Assembly: GCA_900554615.1 (NCBI GenBank)
Contig: USIB01000002.1
Coordinates: 1-44,557, forward strand
DNA: 44,557 bases
From: an uncultured Mycoplasmatota bacterium
GTDB lineage: Bacteria; Bacillota_I; Bacilli_A; RF39; UBA660
Direction: 5' to 3'
The translations under genes were made by a program, and so were the position numbers. Each line of letters begins with the position of its first letter. Position 1 is the first letter of the stretch. Shown here piece after piece: positions 23,242 through 31,471 of this stretch. Under the pieces are notes generated by a model, which had not been told where the DNA came from, ran no database searches, and saw nothing but the letters and a program-made list of their open reading frames with translations.

Positions 23242-24675
23242 TTAATATTGAATACCCCAAACAACCAAATCTTTAGCCTCTTTACCACAGACTATACATT
23301 TATCATCAATCTTTTCTTCATTAAATGGGATACATCTGGATTTACAACCTCTAATTTCTTTTATTTTCTCTTCACAAGCGGTATCTCCACACCACATAGC
23401 CTTAATAAAACCAGGATGATTGTTAATAATATCTTTAAACTCCTCTAAATCTGTACAAGTATAAGTCATCTCTTCTTTTCTTCTAAGAGCTCTATCATAC
23501 ATATCTCTTTGAATATCTTCAAGTAATACTTTAACATCATGAATAATATCTGTATTAGTAAATACTTGTACCTTCTCTCTAGTATCTCTTCTTACTAAAG
23601 TAATCATATTATTTTCTAAATCTCTTTTACCTATTTCTATTCTGACAGGGATACCATTAACTTCAGCCTCAGCAAACTTATATCCAGGACTTCTATCAGT
23701 ATTATCAATATATGCTTCGATACCTTCTTCTTTTAATTTATCTAAGTAATCATTAGCAAGACTTAATACTTCCAAATCCTTAGTAATAGGAATGATAACT
23801 ACCTTTTTAGGAGCAATTTTTGGTGGAAGAACAAGTCCATAATCATCAGAATGAACCATTATAAGAGCACCAATCATTCTAGTAGATGCACCCCAAGAAG
23901 TTTGATAAGGATACTCTAGTTTATTCTCTCTACTAGTAAACTTAATATCATAAGCCTGTGAAAACTTCTGACCAAAGTAATGGCTAGTAGCGGACTGAAG
24001 TGCTACACCATTATACATAAGAGATTCTACTGTATAAGTATATTCTGCTCCTGCAAACTTCTCTTTCTCGGTCTTTCTACCTACAATACTTGGAATTGCT
24101 AAATATTCATGAAAGAAATTATTATAAATATTTAACATATTTAAAGTTTCACTTTCTGCTTCTTCTTTTGTTTCATGAATAGTATGTCCTTCTTGCCATA
24201 AAAATTCACGACTTCTTAAGAATGGTCTAGTTTCCTTCTCCCATCTTAATACACTACACCACTGATTATATAGTTTAGGAAGGTCACGATAAGAACTAAC
24301 TACTCCTCTATAATAGTCAGAGAAAAGTGTCTCAGAAGTAGGTCTTATACATAATCTCTCATCTAATTCTTTATTACCACCCATTGTAACCCAAGCAACT
24401 TCTGGAGCAAATCCTTCGACTAATTCTCCTTCTTTTCTAAGTAGATTTTCAGGTATTAATAAAGGCATATAAACATTTACATGTCCTGTTTCTTTAAACT
24501 TACTATCTAGTCCTTTTTGTATATTTTCCCATAAAGCATATCCATTAGGCTCAAAAACAATACAACCCTTAGTATTAGAATATGTTGCTAAATGGGCAGC
24601 ATTTACTACATCAGTATACCACTTAGCAAAATCTACATCTCTACTTGTTATTTTAGTATTTTGCTTATTATTCAT
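23242..24675 (-). CDS. proS: Prolyl-tRNA synthetase, archaeal/eukaryotic type
   Basis: 477 aa, the short type without the bacterial editing insert. Class II motifs are visible: FEPNGYALWENIQKGLD, motif 2 with YNQWCSVLRWEKETRPFLRSREFLWQEGH (TRPFLRSREF) and motif 3 with GASTRMIGALIMVHSDDYGL. The anticodon domain follows. The C-terminal zinc domain has Cys at CGDTAC.., GCKSRC and CIVCG and ends in Tyr, typical of this type. It charges tRNA-Pro in the cytoplasm. AGGAGG precedes the ATG. I saw no T-box in the 100-base leader. Confidence 0.96.
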   Translation of the reverse strand: MNNKQNTKITSRDVDFAKWYTDVVNAAHLATYSNTKGCIVFEPNGYALWENIQKGLDSKFKETGHVNVYMPLLIPENLLRKEGELVEGFAPEVAWVTMGGNKELDERLCIRPTSETLFSDYYRGVVSSYRDLPKLYNQWCSVLRWEKETRPFLRSREFLWQEGHTIHETKEEAESETLNMLNIYNNFFHEYLAIPSIVGRKTEKEKFAGAEYTYTVESLMYNGVALQSATSHYFGQKFSQAYDIKFTSRENKLEYPYQTSWGASTRMIGALIMVHSDDYGLVLPPKIAPKKVVIIPITKDLEVLSLANDYLDKLKEEGIEAYIDNTDRSPGYKFAEAEVNGIPVRIEIGKRDLENNMITLVRRDTREKVQVFTNTDIIHDVKVLLEDIQRDMYDRALRRKEEMTYTCTDLEEFKDIINNHPGFIKAMWCGDTACEEKIKEIRGCKSRCIPFNEEKIDDKCIVCGKEAKDLVVWGIQY

Positions 24676-24772
24676 AAAAATCCTCCTAGTCTTAACTTCT
24701 TTTTATTTTTTTAAATCTCACAATATTTACTATATCACAACTTACCTATGAAATCAATATTTTTATAAATAT

Positions 24773-25348
24773 TTATCTCTTAATACTTATTTTTTTTATT
24801 AGTTTATATCCTTCGTTAGAAGTAGGTTTATCACTTGCTATTACATCTCCTTCATAACCATTTTTATATGTCCATATTCCTTCTTTATTTAACCTACAAA
24901 AATGATAATCAGGAGGAAAACTACTTGTTACATATTTCTGTTTAGTATCTTGGAATACTGCTATTTTATAGGGAGATAAATCATATTTATCAGTAGTATA
25001 ATCAATTTTAAGTATATCTAAATCACTATATATAGCATTTAATAACTTCTTTTCAGTAGATATATCAGTAATACCACTTAATACTCCAGGATCAATATCA
25101 AATACATTAAAGTCCATCACTTGGTAAAAACTTTCTTTAAAATACTTAGGTAATTTAAGTCTTAGAGCATAACCATAACAATTAATATCACTAGTATTCA
25201 TATAATAATCAATTTCTTCCTTAACTGAAGGATATTCTTTTAACTTTCTTAATCTAATTCTTAAATATTTAATATATAACTCTAATAATTCATTATAATT
25301 TAAATTATTATTTTTAACTTCTTTTTCTATATCTTTAATACTTTTCAT
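24773..25348 (-). CDS. Uncharacterised NCYGYAL-family protein, copy A
   Basis: 191 aa, paralogue of the next gene upstream. Helical N-terminus (NYNELLELYIKYLRIRLRK), then INCYGYALRLKLPKYF, then PGVLSG, then DYHFCRLNKEGIWTYKNGYE with CxxxxG-type spacing. The invariant Cys in NCYGYAL and the His in YHF resemble the Cys/His pair of papain- or NlpC/P60-like folds, so a cysteine peptidase or amidase fold is possible; I do not know a function. It starts 2 bp after the stop of copy B with AGGAAG upstream, so the two form one operon. Confidence 0.6.
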   Translation of the reverse strand: MKSIKDIEKEVKNNNLNYNELLELYIKYLRIRLRKLKEYPSVKEEIDYYMNTSDINCYGYALRLKLPKYFKESFYQVMDFNVFDIDPGVLSGITDISTEKKLLNAIYSDLDILKIDYTTDKYDLSPYKIAVFQDTKQKYVTSSFPPDYHFCRLNKEGIWTYKNGYEGDVIASDKPTSNEGYKLIKKISIKR

Positions 25349-25350
25349 TA

Positions 25351-25917
25351 TTATCTTCCTATATCTAATTTCTTAATAAGAGAGTATCCAATATTACAAG
25401 TAGGTTTTATATTTTTAATAACTCTTCCACTATATCCTTCTTTACAAGACCAAATACCATTATTATTTAATCTCCAGAAATGAAAGTCTCTTAATCCATC
25501 ATCTATTAAAATAGATTTTTGATAATATAATGCTATTTTATATAAATGACTACTATCTATACATTCATTATATTTAATTCCTAATACATCTAAATCTCCA
25601 TATAATCCTTTAAGTAAATCTTCTTCTGTTAGAATATCATGTATACCACTAAAACAACCTGGATAGAAATCAAAGTCATCTCCTAGTTCTCTATCAAAAG
25701 ATTTTGCAAAGTATTCTGGTAAATCTAATCTTAATGCATATCCATAACAATTAACTACTTTATCATTCATATAATATTTATAATCACTTCTTATACTTGG
25801 TATAGAACTCTGCAATTCTTTTACTAATTTTATATACTTTATATATAATTCTAATAATTCTAAATATGATAAATCATTATTTATTACTTCTTTTTTTATA
25901 TTATCTATGCTATCCAT
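25351..25917 (-). CDS. Uncharacterised NCYGYAL-family protein, copy B
   Basis: 188 aa, clearly homologous to copy A through its whole length (NCYGYALRLDLPEYFAKSF, PGCFSGIHD, DFHFWRLNNNGIWSCKEGY). It has the same Cys and His. The DFHFWR..GIWSxK pattern is a shared signature of a small uncharacterised family. No signal peptide, so cytoplasmic or released with a toxin-like system. A repeat element shared with the addB upstream region (25985-26035) lies upstream and may carry the promoter. The pair looks like a recent tandem duplication. Confidence 0.6.
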   Translation of the reverse strand: MDSIDNIKKEVINNDLSYLELLELYIKYIKLVKELQSSIPSIRSDYKYYMNDKVVNCYGYALRLDLPEYFAKSFDRELGDDFDFYPGCFSGIHDILTEEDLLKGLYGDLDVLGIKYNECIDSSHLYKIALYYQKSILIDDGLRDFHFWRLNNNGIWSCKEGYSGRVIKNIKPTCNIGYSLIKKLDIGR

Positions 25918-25984
25918 TATACTGTTACTCTCCCTCTTTAGTTCTTAATACTATACCATAATATTATTTAAAATGCAATTATTT

Positions 25985-26035
25985 TTTGTGTATTATATTC
26001 ACAGTGAATACTTTCTAACTTAGAGATATACAAAT
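25985..26035 (-). repeat. Shared 3'-flank/promoter repeat, copy 1
   Basis: On the minus strand it holds TATCTCTAAGTTAGAAAGT, then GAATATAATACACAAA. It matches 41953-42000 almost base for base. It includes the palindrome TCTAA-G-TTAGA and a TATAAT. In both places it follows a terminator hairpin and a broken surface-protein tail, and precedes a minus-strand gene. Confidence 0.6.
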
Positions 26036-26063
26036 AAAAAAAGTACACTCGTACTCTCTTTAT
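26036..26063 (-). terminator. Terminator after the surface-protein remnant
   Basis: AGTAC-gagt-GTACT followed on the minus strand by TTTTTT. Confidence 0.55.
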
Positions 26064-26068
26064 AATTA

Positions 26069-26170
26069 CTAAAATGTTATTGGAGTTGTTGATGTAAATG
26101 TATAGTCTGTTCTTGGACTATTTGGTAATTTATTTTTATCAATATTAAAATATCTCCTAAATATACTATT
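26069..26170 (-). pseudogene. C-terminal remnant of an unknown (surface-type?) protein
   Basis: The frame reads RRYFNIDKNKLPNSPRTDYT then FTSTTPITF and stop, with no start codon or ribosome site of its own; it runs out into the paired-hairpin repeat. The tail is protein-like and is followed by the same terminator/flank arrangement as the surface-protein remnant at 42032. An origin from a deleted surface-protein gene is inference. Confidence 0.4.
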
Positions 26171-26229
26171 TGTAAGAGAGACAAATAATTTGGCTCTCTT
26201 ACACCACGGAAGACTACAGGCTCCCGTGG
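26171..26229 (+). repeat. Paired-hairpin repeat, copy 6
   Basis: Hairpin 26171-26203 is TGTAAGAGAG-A-CAAAT with ATTTG-G-CTCTCTTACA. Hairpin 26204-26229 is CCACGG outer stem with AG-A-C and G-G-CT inside. There is no gap. It lies 22 bp past the yqfD stop. Confidence 0.78.
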
Positions 26230-26251
26230 AAATAATAATAAATATATCCAT

Positions 26252-27433
26252 TTAAGAATTAATATCAGTATTTATAACCTCTTTATATGAAGTAATATCT
26301 TCAGTACAAGTAATAAATAAATCTACTAGTATTTTACTAGATAAATCTTCTTCATTAATAACCTTAATATTAGTAATATCTACAATACCTGAATACTTAT
26401 CTAATAGTTTCTCTTTAGCAGTCTCTATAGCCTTCTCTCTAGCAGTATCATATGTATATATATCATTTATAACCTTAGTCTCATATTCATCTTCATAAGT
26501 TAAAGAAAGAGGTATAATATTATTATTAAAAATATATTTTATATTTCTATCAAAGGATTTATATTTATGAAAATCAAAGAATGATATTCTTTTATCTAGT
26601 AAGTTAAAGACTAGTACTTTCTTCTTTTTACCTGTATATATTGTTTCGTTATAAATATAAGGATACTCTACTCTAACTGTATACCAAACCTCTCCCTCTA
26701 CTCTTCCACTTGCAGACTTTGATACTTTACTATTATTTGGAAGTGTTATATCTGAAGATATAATGGTATCTCCTTTTTTTACATAAGTATCTACATTTCT
26801 AACTTTCTCTCCTGATATGGCATATATTTTCTTAATGACTGCATTCTTTGAAGATACTATATCATATACTTTATCATCTATATTATCTTTATTTATTATT
26901 CTCTCTTCTACTCTAACTGTATATTTAGTTCCTTCTCTTATTATTTCTAGCCATTCTAATGTATCTTTATTGTCTTCTAGTATCTTCTTTTTTATTTTTT
27001 CTATTTCTTCATAATCTTTAACAAAACTATATTTTTTTATGCCATTTTTATCTAACTCTTCATTTACTAATTTTATTATGTTGCTATTTGAATGAATTAC
27101 TTCTATACTAAATATGATATTTGATAAGGTATAAATCATAAGCAGTCCTACTAGTAAAAATATTAGAACAAATATATTCTTCTTTATGTATTTTAATAGT
27201 CTTAATTTTCCATAGTATTTTATTATTTTTATATTATATATTGTTTTTAGTCTAAGTACTTTATCTAGTTCGTTATAATCTATTATTATGTACATGGTGT
27301 TATAGGACTTTGGTATAACTTTTTCGATATTTACTTTGTTATTTATTAGTCTTCTTAAGAAATTATCTACATTTCTTCCTTCTATTTTTATTTTTATACT
27401 ACTGTTAAATAGTCTAAATATTTTATCTTTCAT
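26252..27433 (-). CDS. yqfD: Sporulation protein YqfD
   Basis: 393 aa, usual length. It has an N-terminal globular part (FRLFNSSIKIKIEGRNVDNF), one strong membrane helix near 92-112 (KKNIFVLIFLLVGLLMIYTL) and a large outer domain with IEVIHSN, ILEDNKDTLEWLEI and AREKAIETAKEKL. It is made in the mother cell under SigE in B. subtilis and is needed for normal sporulation; the molecular role is unclear. It follows yqfC by 15 bp, the conserved yqfC-yqfD pair. The usual downstream phoH is absent; a paired-hairpin repeat and a gene remnant come next. Confidence 0.92.
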   Translation of the reverse strand: MKDKIFRLFNSSIKIKIEGRNVDNFLRRLINNKVNIEKVIPKSYNTMYIIIDYNELDKVLRLKTIYNIKIIKYYGKLRLLKYIKKNIFVLIFLLVGLLMIYTLSNIIFSIEVIHSNSNIIKLVNEELDKNGIKKYSFVKDYEEIEKIKKKILEDNKDTLEWLEIIREGTKYTVRVEERIINKDNIDDKVYDIVSSKNAVIKKIYAISGEKVRNVDTYVKKGDTIISSDITLPNNSKVSKSASGRVEGEVWYTVRVEYPYIYNETIYTGKKKKVLVFNLLDKRISFFDFHKYKSFDRNIKYIFNNNIIPLSLTYEDEYETKVINDIYTYDTAREKAIETAKEKLLDKYSGIVDITNIKVINEEDLSSKILVDLFITCTEDITSYKEVINTDINS

Positions 27434-27448
27434 AGTATCATACTCTTT

Positions 27449-27688
27449 CTACATAAAAGTAATATTCTCTATATTTCCTGATATTAATATCTCATTATCC
27501 ATCATTCTTGTTATTACTAGATTGCTTCCTTTTATTTGATATACTTTTTCTTCATATCTAATACTTATTATTTTAGAGGTGAAATCTAGTATTTCGGTAT
27601 AGTTTATGATATCTAATTTGTTATATTTATATATCATACTATATTTTTTATCATTTATATAATTATCTAATCTATTTAATATTTTCAT
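27449..27688 (-). CDS. yqfC: Sporulation protein YqfC
   Basis: 79 aa, with two repeated beta-type motifs (LVITRMMDNEILISGNIENI near the end), as in YqfC, which has a YabP-like fold. It is expressed with yqfD during sporulation. The start at 27688 has only a weak ribosome site. It is divergent from the coat protein gene, so both sit on a shared 120-bp regulatory region. Confidence 0.85.
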   Translation of the reverse strand: MKILNRLDNYINDKKYSMIYKYNKLDIINYTEILDFTSKIISIRYEEKVYQIKGSNLVITRMMDNEILISGNIENITFM

Positions 27689-27808
27689 AATAATATATAT
27701 GTTGTGGTATCTTAATTTATGTAAAATATTTATTTTTTAGGTGAATGTAGTACAATTTTTAAATCATTTATCATATGTTATATTGAATATAAAAAAGGGG
27801 TGGATTAT

Positions 27809-28228
27809 ATGTGTAACAATGAAAATAATTCTTGTGAGAATTGCATTGCAGACATTCTAAAGGTTATTCTTATACTTCAGCAAAGTGTATGTCAAAATGA
27901 CTGCTGCTTAGAGACTTGTGACAGAGGTTTTTTAGGTCAAAATAGTAGTTTCTGCTACAACACTAGACCTATAGTATTATATACTTGTGGTAGTGGAAAT
28001 ACACCACTTGCTATGCCAATAAGTAAAGACCCATCTATTACTACTACTAGCAATGTCTTTAGACTTGAAAAATTAGATGGCTGCTGCGCTACTTGTAGAG
28101 TACTTGCTAATAATACTGATGAATCTAGTGTATTTCCTTATGAAGCAACTAACTCGTTCTTTACTATTAACTTGAACTGCTGCTGCGTTCTTAGATGTCT
28201 AGATGATACTTTTGTTGAATGTATATAA
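27809..28228 (+). CDS. CotY/CotZ-family spore coat protein
   Basis: 139 aa from the ATG at 27809, five bases after GGGGTGG; the GTG at 27800 lies inside that site. Cys-rich: CENC, CCLETC, CCATC and NCCCVLRC blocks with spacing typical of the CotY/CotZ morphogenetic proteins that crosslink the spore crust through disulfides. A CATA-N3-TA element (CATATGTTA, near 27771) could be a mother-cell sigma -10. It is divergent from yqfC-yqfD, so the region is a small sporulation cluster. It is followed by its own terminator. Confidence 0.88.
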   Translation: MCNNENNSCENCIADILKVILILQQSVCQNDCCLETCDRGFLGQNSSFCYNTRPIVLYTCGSGNTPLAMPISKDPSITTTSNVFRLEKLDGCCATCRVLANNTDESSVFPYEATNSFFTINLNCCCVLRCLDDTFVECI

Positions 28229-28253
28229 AAACAGGTGATTAAACCTGTTTTTT
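28229..28253 (+). terminator. Terminator of the coat protein gene
   Basis: AAACAGGT/AACCTGTTT followed by a T-run. Confidence 0.9.
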
Positions 28254-28455
28254 TGTATTATAAAAGCCTATGATTGGATTGGTGCTATTTTGCCTAGTTA
28301 CTTGATAGTTTATATGTTGTGTTCTTTCTTTTTGATTTTTATGGTTTTAAGTACTAGGATTTTTTTATTTGGTTGTATTCGTTTATAAAGATTAGGCTGT
28401 TTTCTTGTTTTTCTTGTAAACAAAGGGCTTTATTCGTTCATACTATGTTAAAGAG
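28254..28455. other. Spacer without gene; hairpin at its end
   Basis: T-rich on the plus strand with no coding frame. AAAGAGT-loop-ACTCTTT at 28450-28475 overlaps the stop of the next minus-strand gene and has a T-run on the plus side. Confidence 0.4.
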
Positions 28456-29076
28456 TTATATATTTTTGACTCTTTTCTTTATTTTAGTATTATTATATTC
28501 TTTGTTATAGAGAGTGTTTATTCTCTCTTCTTCTTTGTGAATTTGTTTATTTACATTTATGGTAACTATGGTATCTGTATGTTCATTCTTCCTATTGGTA
28601 GCATTTTTATCTTTACTTAATTTATTAATACTAGTTAATACTCTTTCTCTTTCTTTTGTTTCAATATTTATGAGATTATTAATTTCCATCATTTTGTTTT
28701 TTATTTTAGTATCGTCATAAATGATACAGGTAGCGGATGTTACTCCAAATAAACTAATGAGAGGTATTAAGATATGATTTAGTTCAATGCCTATAGTATG
28801 GTTAAATAGTATTATAGGAATAATTAATATTAGAGAAAAGAAAGATAGTTTTCTCGATATTCTTTTTATTTTGTTATGTTTTTTATACTTTTTATTATAT
28901 CTATTATATTCTTTGTTAAGACTTTTAATGTCTTGTTCTAAATACTCTGAAATATTCTCTAATTTTAATATTTTAATTATGTTATTTGTATACATTCTCT
29001 TTCTAGGAAGCATATCTTTTTTATCAAATATTATTATGTTATCAGAATTTTTTGGTATAAAATAATTATTATTCAT
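28456..29076 (-). CDS. Uncharacterised protein with a membrane hairpin
   Basis: 206 aa. The first 75 residues are charged and helical (SLNKEYNRYNKKYKKHNK). Two membrane helices follow at about 78-92 and 96-117 (FSLILIIPIILF and LIPLISLFGVTSATCII), then a charged coiled-coil-like C-terminus (MMEINNLINIETKERERVLT). No family recognised. It has its own sigma-A promoter, back to back with that of the next gene. Confidence 0.65.
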   Translation of the reverse strand: MNNNYFIPKNSDNIIIFDKKDMLPRKRMYTNNIIKILKLENISEYLEQDIKSLNKEYNRYNKKYKKHNKIKRISRKLSFFSLILIIPIILFNHTIGIELNHILIPLISLFGVTSATCIIYDDTKIKNKMMEINNLINIETKERERVLTSINKLSKDKNATNRKNEHTDTIVTINVNKQIHKEEERINTLYNKEYNNTKIKKRVKNI

Positions 29077-29101
29077 AAATAGTCCTTTCTTCTTTATAAA
29101 T

Positions 29102-29129
29102 ATTATACATTAAATTATATGAAAGTCAA
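29102..29129 (-). promoter_or_regulatory. Sigma-A promoter (minus strand)
   Basis: -35 TTGACT (29124-29129), 16-bp spacer, -10 TATAAT (29102-29107). Confidence 0.8.
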
Positions 29130-29153
29130 TAATGTAAATATTGTAAAGTTTTG

Positions 29154-29182
29154 TTGACTAATATTTAAAAATAAGGTATATT
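29154..29182 (+). promoter_or_regulatory. Sigma-A promoter (plus strand)
   Basis: -35 TTGACT (29154-29159), 17-bp spacer, -10 TATATT (29177-29182). Divergent with the one at 29102. Confidence 0.8.
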
Positions 29183-29206
29183 TATCATAGAAGGAGATGT
29201 ATATAT

Positions 29207-29890
29207 ATGGATATGGAAGATTTTGAGAGTAAATATAATGATGCTCAGTTAGAGAGAATGCTAAATGAAAATGCAAATAGAAATAGAGTTAGTAATAAAT
29301 CGATAGGAAAAGATAAGGTTACTAGTTATAGTAAGAAGAAGCAGAGTAAAAAGTTATTAGGTAAGAATGGGAAAATAATACTTACTATTGCTCTTTTGGT
29401 GATAATGGGGATTAATACTCCTAAAGCAATTAGAACTGTTAGGTATGCTTCTGACTTAAATAAGGCTATTAAGATAGTTACAGAACAGGCAAATGATAAC
29501 TTAGAAAATGCTAACTTAGTTGATGTTGACGATAAAGGTAATGTTACGATAAAAGATGGAGGAAATAGTATTAGTGATTATGGTAGATTAAACTTATGTG
29601 ATCCTTCAATAGCAGAAATATATGCTTATGATAAGGCCCTTGATGGTGCTGGAGATACTATTAATACTGAGTTTGAAAAGTTAATAGAGGCTACTAGTTA
29701 CAAAGATGGAATGTATAACTATACTTCACTAGCCCAATATTATACAGTAAATGGATTAGTTGATAAAGATGGAAAACCTAGTGGAGCAGAGTTTAAGAAG
29801 TATGCTGAAGAACAATTAGTAAAATCATATCGTGATGGTACTATTGATGATATTATGACAAGTGTAGTAAATGAAAGTAGAGGTAAATAA
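29207..29890 (+). CDS. Uncharacterised single-pass membrane protein
   Basis: 227 aa. It has a polar Lys-rich cytoplasmic N-terminus of about 55 residues, one membrane helix (IILTIALLVIMGI) near 57-70 and an outer domain with DYGRLNLCDPSIAEIYAYDK. A good start, AAGGAGATG. No family recognised. The next gene (DUF1292-like) starts 1 bp after this stop and is surely co-transcribed. Confidence 0.65.
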   Translation: MDMEDFESKYNDAQLERMLNENANRNRVSNKSIGKDKVTSYSKKKQSKKLLGKNGKIILTIALLVIMGINTPKAIRTVRYASDLNKAIKIVTEQANDNLENANLVDVDDKGNVTIKDGGNSISDYGRLNLCDPSIAEIYAYDKALDGAGDTINTEFEKLIEATSYKDGMYNYTSLAQYYTVNGLVDKDGKPSGAEFKKYAEEQLVKSYRDGTIDDIMTSVVNESRGK

Positions 29891-29891
29891 A

Positions 29892-30125
29892 ATGGATACT
29901 ATTGTTTTAGATGATAATATTGAATATATTATTGTAAAAGAAGAAAGAATTGATAATACTCTTTATACTTTATTTGCTAATATAAATGACAATACTGATA
30001 TTTGTTTTAGGAAAACTACAAGTGATGAAGAGGGAAACCTGTATTATTCAGGTTTAGATGATGAAAAAGAGTTTGAGAAAGTTAGTGCATACTTTGCAAA
30101 GGTAATGTTAAAGGAAATAGATTAA
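29892..30125 (+). CDS. DUF1292 (YrzB)-like protein
   Basis: 77 aa from the ATG at 29892; an in-frame start at 29871 overlaps the previous gene and has no site. The pattern TIVLDDNIEYIIVKEERIDN, then YTLFAN and FRKTTSDEEGNLYYSGLDDE, is that of the small acidic DUF1292 proteins (YrzB), usually linked to yrrK/yrzL. The function is unknown. It is the second gene of a two-gene unit and convergent with the lipoprotein gene. Confidence 0.65.
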   Translation: MDTIVLDDNIEYIIVKEERIDNTLYTLFANINDNTDICFRKTTSDEEGNLYYSGLDDEKEFEKVSAYFAKVMLKEID

Positions 30126-30131
30126 TTGGTT

Positions 30132-30800
30132 CTATTTCCTTTTAATATCTATAGTATATTTTGATTTTCCTCTATAATTATTATCTTTATCAAAGTCATC
30201 ATCATCATCATAAGTAAAGGCTGTTAATGTAATATAATCTACATCATCTATATCATAAGTAGCAAATATCTTAACTGATGATAAAATAGTATTATCTTCC
30301 ATACTCTCTAGATGACTATAATATACTCCATCAGGAACATTAACATCATCATATAAATATACATAAATATATTTTCCATATCTATATATATCTGGCTCTA
30401 AGAAGTTGCCCCCTTCCCTAGTACCATCTTTTAAGGTATAAGTTATGTTATAACCTATTTTATATTTATCTATATCAGTATAATTGTTATAATATTTCTT
30501 CCAAGTATCTTTGAAGTTACTACCACTGATAGAACTATCATTAGTTAGAAATACTTCAAAAGAGCCAATATCTTGCATACTATTAAAATCAGCATAATAT
30601 GTATCTTTAATTATCTCTTTATTATAGTAACTTCCGTTAGCGGGATATATACCAACATTTATTATATTATCATCTACATAATTATCTTCTTTAGTGATAC
30701 CAGATACATTAATATCAATAGTATCTTTATCCTTAGTAGCAGCAAATGAGCAGCCACTTAGTAAGAGAATAAATACTCCTAATAACTTAACATACTTCAT
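30132..30800 (-). CDS. Uncharacterised lipoprotein
   Basis: 222 aa. Signal peptide MKYVKLLGVFILLLSGCSFA with lipobox LSGC. The mature part is rich in Asp, Tyr and Thr and mostly beta (DTIDINVSGITKEDNYVDDN, YVYLYDDVNVPDGVYYSHLE), with no motif that I know. It should be anchored on the outer membrane face. AAGGAGA precedes the start. A 30-aa ORF with a strong ribosome site lies 13 bp upstream in the same direction. Confidence 0.75.
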   Translation of the reverse strand: MKYVKLLGVFILLLSGCSFAATKDKDTIDINVSGITKEDNYVDDNIINVGIYPANGSYYNKEIIKDTYYADFNSMQDIGSFEVFLTNDSSISGSNFKDTWKKYYNNYTDIDKYKIGYNITYTLKDGTREGGNFLEPDIYRYGKYIYVYLYDDVNVPDGVYYSHLESMEDNTILSSVKIFATYDIDDVDYITLTAFTYDDDDDFDKDNNYRGKSKYTIDIKRK

Positions 30801-30813
30801 ATAATCTATCTCC

Positions 30814-30906
30814 TTATCTACTACTCTTTCTTTCTTTTTCTAAAACTATTCTTTCTAGTTCTTCTTCAGTATAAGTAGTAAGTATCTTTTTTAATTTACT
30901 TTGCAT
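30814..30906 (-). CDS. 30-aa charged small protein
   Basis: MQSKLKKILTTYTEEELERI plus ten more residues, ending KERKSSR. A perfect AGGAGG lies eight bases before the ATG, stronger than that of most neighbours. It is a single amphipathic helix. It comes just before the lipoprotein gene and may be a coupled leader or a free small protein. No family known. Confidence 0.55.
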   Translation of the reverse strand: MQSKLKKILTTYTEEELERIVLEKERKSSR

Positions 30907-30955
30907 AATGTGTTCCTCCTATTTACTTAAGTATATCACACTTTAGGAAAAATAA

Positions 30956-30975
30956 AAAGAACTCTTATGTTCTTT
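30956..30975 (-). terminator. Terminator of the 30974-31405 gene
   Basis: AAAGAAC/GTTCTTT followed on the minus strand by TTATTTTTCC; it overlaps the stop codon. Confidence 0.75.
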
Positions 30976-31405
30976 ATAGATATTTTTTTAGTTCCTCTAC
31001 TGCTTCTTCTCCTAGAGATGTATATTCTTCTGCTAGTTTATGGACTTCTTTATCTAAAGATTTATTATTTAGTATTCTTCTTCCTTCTATGATACCCATA
31101 TTTGTTCCTTGAACTAGTAATTCTGTTAGTTTTGAGTCAGTATCATCTGTCATTGTTTTCATTTCTATACCCCAAAAAGTCATCATTTTTTCCATTTTAT
31201 TTATTTTATGAGGTGTATCATCTTTATTGTATTTTGGATACATATCATTTATCTTCTTAGATATTTCTTTATACTTCTTATTTTGTTTTTCTAGTTCTTT
31301 TTGTAATTTTTTATTTTCTATTTTATCATAAATATATGATATAGCAGTACTACCCATATTACAACCTTTATTTAATTCATCTAATGCATTTATATTATCT
31401 TTCAT
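30974..31405 (-). CDS. Uncharacterised helical-bundle protein
   Basis: 143 aa, all helical (KLQKELEKQNKKYKEISKKI; MMTFWGIEMKTMTDDTDSKL). The layout, with GCNMGSTAISYIYDKIEN early and MGIIEGRRILNN late, suggests a four-helix bundle such as the ferritin-like proteins of small Firmicutes, but I see no certain metal motif. TGGAGG precedes the ATG. It is alone; paired-hairpin copy 7 lies 67 bp upstream of its start. Confidence 0.6.
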   Translation of the reverse strand: MKDNINALDELNKGCNMGSTAISYIYDKIENKKLQKELEKQNKKYKEISKKINDMYPKYNKDDTPHKINKMEKMMTFWGIEMKTMTDDTDSKLTELLVQGTNMGIIEGRRILNNKSLDKEVHKLAEEYTSLGEEAVEELKKYL

Positions 31406-31471
31406 ATCTTTATTCCTCCATTTATATTATGGAAGTATATTTATAGTTTTATACAAATATATTATTTTATT

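Noticed and set aside
24676..24772. T-box leader ahead of proS
   Set aside because: No AGGGTGGNACCGCG-type sequence, specifier loop or terminator in the 97-bp leader.
26069..26251. 60-codon open frame past yqfD as a gene
   Set aside because: Its first 27 codons run through the paired-hairpin repeat and it has no ribosome site; only the tail looks coding, so it is listed as a remnant.
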